DNA from: Norana najaformis
Taxonomy: Eukaryota > Annelida > Clitellata > Crassiclitellata > Hormogastridae
DNA: 64,000 nucleotides
Reading direction: 5' to 3'
Assembly: GCA_964023275.1 (NCBI GenBank)
Contig: OZ029913.1
Span: forward strand, 38,723,257 to 38,787,256
Shown here: in pieces, positions 57,853-64,000 of the stretch
How positions within the stretch are numbered: position 1 is the first letter of the stretch
How the letters are laid out: each line of letters starts with the position of its first letter
Notes under the pieces: model-generated
The model's input: only the letters and a program-made list of their open reading frames with translations
The model's database searches: none
Told to the model about the DNA's origin: nothing
Program-made: the position numbers and the translations under genes

Positions 57853-58950
57853 AGAAACGTGCCGTCCGACAACTTGCTACTACTTTAAAGTTGCTATTGG
57901 CTGGCTGATATAGCGCTGGTATGAAGTAACTATAGTCTCACCACTTCAGAGTCACTAAGCAGTTATTGTCGGCTCACTGCTCGAGCGCTGCTATAAAGTG
58001 ACTATCAGTTCACTATAGAACTAGCTAGTTCTGTAACAGAGTTGACCACAAGGAGATATCGTTCGTCTAATTGAAATGCAGCGTTCATTTGTCGAGATGC
58101 TAATGCAGTCCTAGAAGCGTGTCCAGCGAGATGGAACAAACTGAGTCTTCGAAGGTCTTTCTTCTTTGTCGGTGCCTGACCGTCCGCAAATAGGCCCCGA
58201 AGAGTGTGAGGCGTGGTTGACATCCGAATCTGCAACAACCCTATAACCTCGCTTGTTCGCGATTCTCCTTTTTTGCAGTCGATTTTATGCCTCAGTAAGT
58301 AAAAAGTCAGAACTATTATTCCTATTCTTCGCGTCCGAGCGTCAGCGAAGCGTAACAACCGGCCATGCGGAGCGTTTACCTGGTCGGCTGCGATGGTGTA
58401 ACAAAGTTGTTATTGAGAGGACCCTGATCTGGGGCCATACGCGAGCGCCAGGGGTATTTAAAGGAGTGTCCCGCTGGCCTCGAAGGACAGCCAGCGCACA
58501 CCTGTCGCCAGAGATCTGACTTAACGTTGCATCCGTCCATTAGTGCAGGTGCACCTTACCTGTGATTGCCAATCAATGCCGTCATATTACCTGTAATTGG
58601 ACGGAGCTTAACTGTCGAGGCTAGGGAGGGTGCGGCCTGGCTGCAAGTGTGAAGGTGCCCGAACGGTCTACCCACTGCAGCTATCAACTTCAAAGAAAGC
58701 GTTTAATGGTGCTGGCGGAATCTTCTCCCTCGATCGACCCACCCATCCGTGCACCCTCCATCCGAATTCATCGCCCAGGCCGGTAACAGTCCGTCCCGCC
58801 GTCCGCCCGTCCGCAGTCTGCGTGTGTCTTGATCGACCTCTGTGTATGTAAGTATACACCATTTGTGCCCAGCTGGTGCGGATCGAACTGCAGACTGAAT
58901 TACAGTAGGGGGCATTAAACTCATTCGGAAACTCGACATGAATATACGAA
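57853..58950. other. No gene proven; GC-richer flank of the bHLH locus
   Basis: Frames of 117 and 121 residues on the minus strand and 88 on the plus strand show no known domain. 57890-58020 has recurring GACTAT/CACTATA words. Confidence 0.35.
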
Positions 58951-58954
58951 TGAG

Positions 58955-59530
58955 AGTCAGACAGACAGACAGAGATACAGAGCCAGAGACTGATTGATAT
59001 ACAGAGAGATGTTGCCAGCCGGGCGCGAGGCACGTGGTCGAATACTAAAAATGTCGATTATAGCGATGGACACTTGCCCTCCCCGCTGGGCCACTTTTGG
59101 ATAGGCCACTTTCTCAAAAGATTTGAAGCGGTTGTCCGTTTTTTGTCCTGTCATAGTAGTCATGTCGTGGCAAACAAGTGAGCAAGAGAATGAGAGATTA
59201 AGCTAGTTAGTGAGCAAGCCAGTAAGTGAGTAAGTAACGAGCCAGTAATTGAGTAAGTAAGTAAGTAACGAGCCAGTAAGTAAGTAACGAACCAGTAAGT
59301 GAGTAAGTAAGTAAGTAAGTAACGAACCAGTAAGAGAGTAAGTAAGTAAGTAAGTAACGAGCCAGTAAGTAAGTAAGTAACGAACCAGTAAGTGAGTAAG
59401 CGAATAACCGAGCAAGTCAGCAAACGGGCTAGTAAGTAAGGGAGCAAGCGAGTACGTAGGCGAGCAAGTGGTCGAGCGAGCCAGTTAATTAGCAAATAAG
59501 TATTATACCAAGCAAGCAAGGGGTGTTTAA
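58955..59530. repeat. (CAGA)n and (AGTA)n arrays with higher-order pattern
   Basis: 58958-58982 is CAGA/GACA. 59195-59520 is AAGTAAGT broken by ACGAGCCAG or ACGAACCAG at irregular 20-50 bp intervals. Leu/Thr/Tyr-rich minus-strand frames are artefacts. 59531-59810 shows no gene. Confidence 0.85.
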
Positions 59531-59810
59531 CCAAGATGACTGTAAATTATAGTCTTTTAATAGGTACTTAATTAACTTACTCTTTAGCAACCGTTGGCCA
59601 GAAGCTAATTAGTGGGACTGGAAATGAAGCTGGTGTAAAAACCGCTGTATGCAGAGTGGAAACTTTGTGACGGTGACCTTTATGCTGGAGATGGAAGACG
59701 CCAAGCGGTAATCAATGGACTCGAAAGAGAAGCTCGGTCGGTCAGAAGGTATGGAAAGTTTGTCCGGTCACTGAGTTGCTGTTGTCTTGTTTGCGCTTCA
59801 GTCGAAATAT

Positions 59811-60015
59811 CCCAATCTAATATGATTTTATATGATCTGACCTGATCTGACCTACCCTACCATACCTTATTCTGCCTTACTCTACCTTACCTCACCCTTC
59901 CCTGCCATACCATGTACCTACCAACATCAGATCTAATCTAATCGAATCTGATCTGATCTAATCTATGAACGCATTAGTATCCGCTGTTTCCAGACATGAC
60001 TTTTATTGAGCACAC
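59811..60015. repeat. TCTAA/TCTGA pentamer tract and R1 hairpin word
   Basis: AATCTAATATGATC... and TCTAATCGAATCTGATC are followed by TATCCGCTGTTTCCAGACATGA (59972-59993), the R1 family word. 60016-60499 shows no gene. Confidence 0.55.
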
Positions 60016-60499
60016 AACGAGACCTACGATGTAGACGGAACTGCTCCCTTGTGGGGATGCCGTCTCCTGTGCCCCTCCCTTCTTCGCCCAGTGACTCCAT
60101 CCAACAGGGGCACCATCTGTAAACAACGACTATTGATTACTGACCGATTGCCTACCACTTATACGCCCCTCCCCCGCTCACCCACCCTTCTACCCTCCTC
60201 CGCTCGCTCATCATTCTACCCTTCTCCGCACACCATCCGAACACTCCTCAATGACAAAAGATACGATTAGTTTTTGATTTGACATTTTACTAAAGACAAA
60301 AAGGTACGGTGAAGAATACGGGGCTCGAAGATGAATGCACTCGTGAAAAATACACTTGTAAAAATACCTGGACAAGTGCACAGACCTCATCTGTGATCCC
60401 ACTTAAAAATCCAAACAGAACAAAAACCAAAATCTCGTCTTTCTCGCTCGTCAAATCTGTAAGCGTTGTGCGATATCTTTGTAAAAACTTTGACTCTTA

Positions 60500-60790
60500 A
60501 CAAACAACGTAATGTCTGGTAACACTTCAGACGTTAGTGTGGCAAATAGCACGCACGTCGACATAAAGTGTCTGATGCCAAACAAATCACATTCACTGTT
60601 GTTTCCTATCAGGCAGTTTGACCAACAACTACAAAAGGCCACCATAACTAACGTCTGGATATAAGCCAAAATGATTGTACTGTATTATTAGACAGTTGGT
60701 GCTTATGAGTGTTTGGCTAAATGGTGATCTCTGTTTACCAGGCATTACTTACACAGACTGCACTGTCATTCGCGCTTCAGATTTACACTG
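60500..60790 (+). mobile_element. R1 repeat family, copy C
   Basis: TAATGTCTGG, CAGACGTTAGTGTGGCAAATAG (60528), GTCGACATAAAGTGTCTGATG, CACATTCACTGTTG, TCAGGCAGTTTGACC and CCAGGCATTACTTA (60739) follow the same order and spacing as copy A. Confidence 0.55.
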
Positions 60791-60824
60791 GTGTTAACAC
60801 TGGGCGTAATAATTATGAATTTAC

Positions 60825-61095
60825 CCATTATTATTATTGTTGTTGTTGTTGTAGTTAATATTTGTTATTACTATTATTATAAATAATATTATATAATAAT
60901 AACAATAATGACAATAATAATAGTTATTATTATTATATCATTATACTTATATTCTATTATTACTATGTAATAATAATTAGTATTATATTATTACTATGTA
61001 ATTATAATATTATTATGTAATTATTACATATTATATTATTATGTAATAATAATAGTTATACTACTAATAATAGTTACAATAATAATAACGATGGA
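60825..61095. repeat. AT-rich ATT/AAT/GTT compound tract
   Basis: ATTATTATTGTTGTTGTTG then mixed ATTAT/ATAAT with TATGTAAT units. Confidence 0.85.
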
Positions 61096-61139
61096 AGAAA
61101 TGACGGTCTTAAGTTACCCTATGCTGATGTGTCGTTCAC

Positions 61140-61600
61140 GGGAGAAACGACGAACGAGACTTGAAGGAGTTCGTCGAGAAGAGGCAGTCAGACAAATTCA
61201 GGACCTCCAAAGCCGCATTTAATGCATTGAGCGAGCGCATCTACTCGCAATTCAAGGCCCTCATCGACACGAATACAAAGAAGAAGATGGCGCCTATGTG
61301 TTCAACCGAAATCAAAGAAGGAGATAAGGCGGTGCCTGTAGCCGAGACTAAAGAAGCGGAGAAAGCCAGGAACTGGTCGACGAGACCCAGCCGACGGGTC
61401 CCAACCGGTCCTCAAGGTCAAGAAGCCGCAGCGCCCGACTAAGGTCAGCCGGCGGGTCAAGGTCGAGGAGACGTCGGCCCTCGGGTCATCGAAGTTCATG
61501 ACGCAGGTGTCATCGAAGCAGACGACTTCGGCGACGAAGAGGAGGAAGGAGGATGTGCTGGACGTCCTCCCGATCCGCACCGGATGTTCTCACGGTCCAT
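61140..61600 (+). pseudogene. GC-rich coding-like island, unrecognised
   Basis: One frame (61161-61442) begins MKEFVEKRQSDKF and continues TSKAAFNALSERI and FKALIDTNTKKKM. A second frame takes over from about 61380 with VLKVKKPQRPTKVSRRVKVE, TKRRKEDVLDVLPI to about 61580. Lys/Arg-rich, evenly amphipathic, non-repetitive sequence between two AT-rich microsatellites suggests a real exon or gene fragment with one frameshift. It is not a family I know. Confidence 0.3.
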
Positions 61601-61607
61601 CGAATAA

Positions 61608-61665
61608 CAAAAACAATAGCAATAATAGTAGTAGTAGTTGTAGTAATAATAATAATAATACTTGT
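61608..61665. repeat. AAC/AAT/AGT trinucleotide tract ending in the R1 hairpin word
   Basis: AATAATAGTAGTAGTTGTAG runs to about 61658, then TGTGTCTGCTGTTTCTAGACATTACTG (61663-61689). 61690-62435 shows no gene. Confidence 0.75.
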
Positions 61666-62439
61666 GTCTGCTGTTTCTAGACATTACTGTTAAGAACGTA
61701 AGAACGCCCACGCTATTAACAGACCTAAGCCTAGGGCTGAACACAAATAACTCAAATAGCCCCTGTCGGAATATACAGAAATAGACTCGTACAATGGTTC
61801 CTAAAAAGGGCTACTAAAAGAATACAAAGAGTTAGGGGAAAGTACACTTCAACGCCAGAAAACGACGCAGGAAAGCCGCTTATCTTAAATTCGAGCCACA
61901 AAAAATCTTTAAATACAGGCACAGGCTACACCTGTTGGCCCGCTATATGAATTATCTAACATTATATATGGATGTATAATTGTATAGTGAAAGTGCGCGT
62001 GGTCCTATATATACTGTTATATTATATATGAATATGTACATGTACGCATATATAAGGATATATAATATTTATATCATGTCATATATAGATATATAAGTGC
62101 GTGTTATATGTAGGCCTTATAATGTATGACTTTAGAGATGCATATATATATATATATATGCATCTGGGTGGATTTACAAATACAATGGGACAATCGTGAA
62201 TTGTCTGCATCGAATGAGTATAGTTGGCTTCGATTGTGGTTCTGAAATACACTATATAAATGCGCAGACACAATTGCAAATCAAAAGCAGAAAGCCACGT
62301 GACGACAGCCATAACAAAAAAGCGAGAGTGACAGGAAGACTGACAATGGCAAGTCGAGGGAGGTCATGAATGGCTGGGAAGGACGGATTAGGGGATGGGT
62401 GGGTATTCAAAAGAAATTAATGAGTGATTCGAGGATAAA

Positions 62440-62545
62440 AGGTTTGACAAGGTTTGAAACTGGTCTCTTTCACAGAGGCGGGGTTCGGATCGCGTGCGAG
62501 TAGATATATGAAAAGACGCTATATAAATTTAGTAATGAATGAATT
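62440..62545 (+). mobile_element. Possible SINE remnant
   Basis: GGGGTTCGGATCGC (62480) resembles a polymerase III B box. AAGACGCTATATAAATTTAG follows 30 bp later as a retroposon tail. No A box is found. Confidence 0.3.
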
Positions 62546-62584
62546 ACGGGAATTTAAGTGGACGAATACACTTTTAAAGAGATC

Positions 62585-62790
62585 GGCTGTAATAGTAATC
62601 GAAGCGTAATCGATACTGCATATTTATTAAGCGCCTCTTTAAAGTTTAAGGAACCTTTTTCAAGAAGTAGGTGCAAGAAGTAGGGTTTAGGTTTAAGGTT
62701 TCTAACTCGTTTTAAAACCTGAAGACCGACGAAAGTCCATAATTTAGTTGCTAGGTTATTGTTTTGGTAGAAATGAAGAAAGAAACCCGG
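62585..62790 (-). mobile_element. Possible LINE 3' end
   Basis: The complement carries GGCGCTTAATAAATA followed by ATTACG...ATTACTATTAC, like the LINE tails elsewhere in the window. A weak KLWTF..LQVLKRVRNL frame precedes it. 62791-63150 shows nothing firm. Confidence 0.35.
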
Positions 62791-63154
62791 ATATTTGTTT
62801 TAGATGTTTTAGTCGAAAAATATAATGAAACCTGCATCCGTTATTTGTGGCGATAAATGAAGACCATACCCACGTTCTAAATTTATGTTGATTATGCATT
62901 AATATGTATCAACTTTTTATCGGTCGGGCTCGGGGTTGCAGAGCTCTAGGCGACCGCGGCACCTCGAGCAGCACGCACCGCTCTAGGCGCTGATGTGATC
63001 TTGTGTGATGGCAGCACTGTAGATATTCGAGAACTTTCGGCATAGTTTGCGCCTAGTTGTCGATTAGTTTGGTTCGATGTGATATCGATTCGTCAAATAA
63101 AACCTCAAATTTTGGAATTTTCTGATTATTGTCGATTAAAGATAATCCGAGACA

Positions 63155-64000
63155 ATGGCATTTAAGTTAATTCTATTTGCAGTATGGGCATTACGCGAAA
63201 ACCAAAATGCTGCGACACAAATTGCTCCATATAATGTTGGTTAACAGAAGAACACCGTGATGATCCCTACCTCTGACTATTCTGAAAGAGGGCTGGTAAA
63301 AAATAAATTTACCTCCACTGAATGAAACCGATTAAAACTCTTGAAGAATTAATAGAAAATATGGAAAAGACGTTATCTTTTGCGTAAAATCATCCAGAAG
63401 AAGAACAATCAGAATGTGCTAATAAATACAACAAGAGAGCGAAAGGGAAATCCATCGAACCAAAAGAAACTGTCATCGTATTATATCAAACCTTGACAAA
63501 CAAGTCAATTTCTCGATGGTACGGACCACGTGCTGTACTGCAGCGAAGATCGAAATATTTTTATTTGATGAACATGGGTGAAGGTGGCAAATTAATTGTG
63601 CGTACCGACAAGATAAGGAAATATATCACTCAATCGCTGTGTCGTGGAGTAATTGTTGAAGACGATGAAGATTTTGGAAACATTTTGGAGATACTTATTG
63701 GTGAGAAGAAAACGCTTGTTCGTGACGATAAACAAATAAGTCACTTGACGCCCACATAACATCAACAACTGGTCGATGTCTTATCCAAGTACACAGATTG
63801 ATTTTCAGATCAACCTGGATTACATACTTTGGCTGAACAAAAAATTGTCTTGAAGCAAGAATTTCGTGAGGAATTTAGGCCTATCGAAATCCACTTATAT
63901 ATCAAACTGAAGTAAATCAGCCAAATGTTACAAGCCGTCAACAAACAGAATGGCATCCCTGCTTGTAACTGTCAAGAAGAATACATAATTGTCCAGACTT
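63155..64000 (+). pseudogene. Gypsy-family pol fragment: integrase C-terminal part followed by RT start (runs off window)
   Basis: Frames in order: AVWALRENQNAATQIAPYNV (63180-63240), the end of a gypsy integrase core; KTLEELIENMEKTL (about 63337); and a 63493-63759 frame with NKSISRWYGPRAVLQRRSKY, a chromodomain-like/GPY-type integrase C-terminus. An acidic linker (VEDDEDFGNI) follows, then ISHLTPT, QQLVDVLSKYTD, FSDQPGLHTLAEQKIVLKQE (63800-63865), which is the RT N-terminal leader. The last part is about 80% identical at DNA level to 43028-43270 in the 40-44 kb element, so both belong to one family. Integrase here is 5' of RT, the reverse of the usual gypsy order. Confidence 0.75.

Noticed and set aside
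58005..58358. 117-residue minus-strand frame upstream of the bHLH locus
   Set aside because: Non-repetitive but with no recognisable domain, no partner exon and no conserved motif. It is too weak to call a gene.

Overview
This window is eukaryotic nuclear DNA, most likely from a marine invertebrate. The evidence is a single-exon serotonin-type GPCR and a bHLH factor of animal families, several animal LINE lineages, tRNA-derived SINEs, a Ty3/gypsy-type LTR element and a very heavy load of microsatellites. There are no operons or bacterial signals. The phylum cannot be fixed from the sequence. An integrase-before-reverse-transcriptase pol order in the LTR element, an arrangement described for Gmr1-type elements of deuterostomes, and an excess of the octamer TAGGCCTA are only weak hints toward a deuterostome.

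Only three protein genes look intact. (1) A conserved protein of unknown, possibly transposase-related function lies on the minus strand at 3225-4493, and its 5' end runs into an (AAT)n tract. (2) A 465-residue 5-HT1-like aminergic GPCR lies on the plus strand at 36336-37733. (3) A 146-residue Fer3/Ferd3l/Ptf1a-type bHLH protein lies on the minus strand at 56403-56843, with a possible upstream exon at 57577-57852. Most other long open frames are low-complexity artefacts of microsatellites.

Layout. 0-3 kb: a decayed reverse transcriptase with a linked nuclease-like domain, and AAT-tailed repeat ends. 3-4.6 kb: the conserved gene bounded by matching (AAT)n blocks. 6-20 kb: SINEs, at least five minus-strand LINE remnants and purine-rich simple repeats. 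21.4-24.0 kb: a 28-bp minisatellite of about 93 units with local higher-order structure. 24.4-25.7 kb: a plus-strand LINE. 26.5-27.4 kb: an 870-bp insertion with short inverted ends. 30-31.5 kb: two LINE ends tail to tail. 32.5-33.2 kb: a solo LTR. 36.3-37.7 kb: the receptor. 39.7-44.9 kb: a degraded gypsy-type element with both LTRs. 45-52.5 kb: trinucleotide and tetranucleotide arrays (AAT/GTA, ATGT, ATCT) and a hAT-like non-autonomous element. 56-58 kb: the bHLH locus. 63.1-64.0 kb: a second, less damaged piece of the same gypsy family, in which integrase sequence precedes the RT start.

The window therefore reads as three genes in a transposon and microsatellite landscape. The recurring theme is repeat families that end in or seed microsatellites, plus one LTR family present in three states: degraded near-full-length copy, solo LTR, and a partial copy at the window edge.
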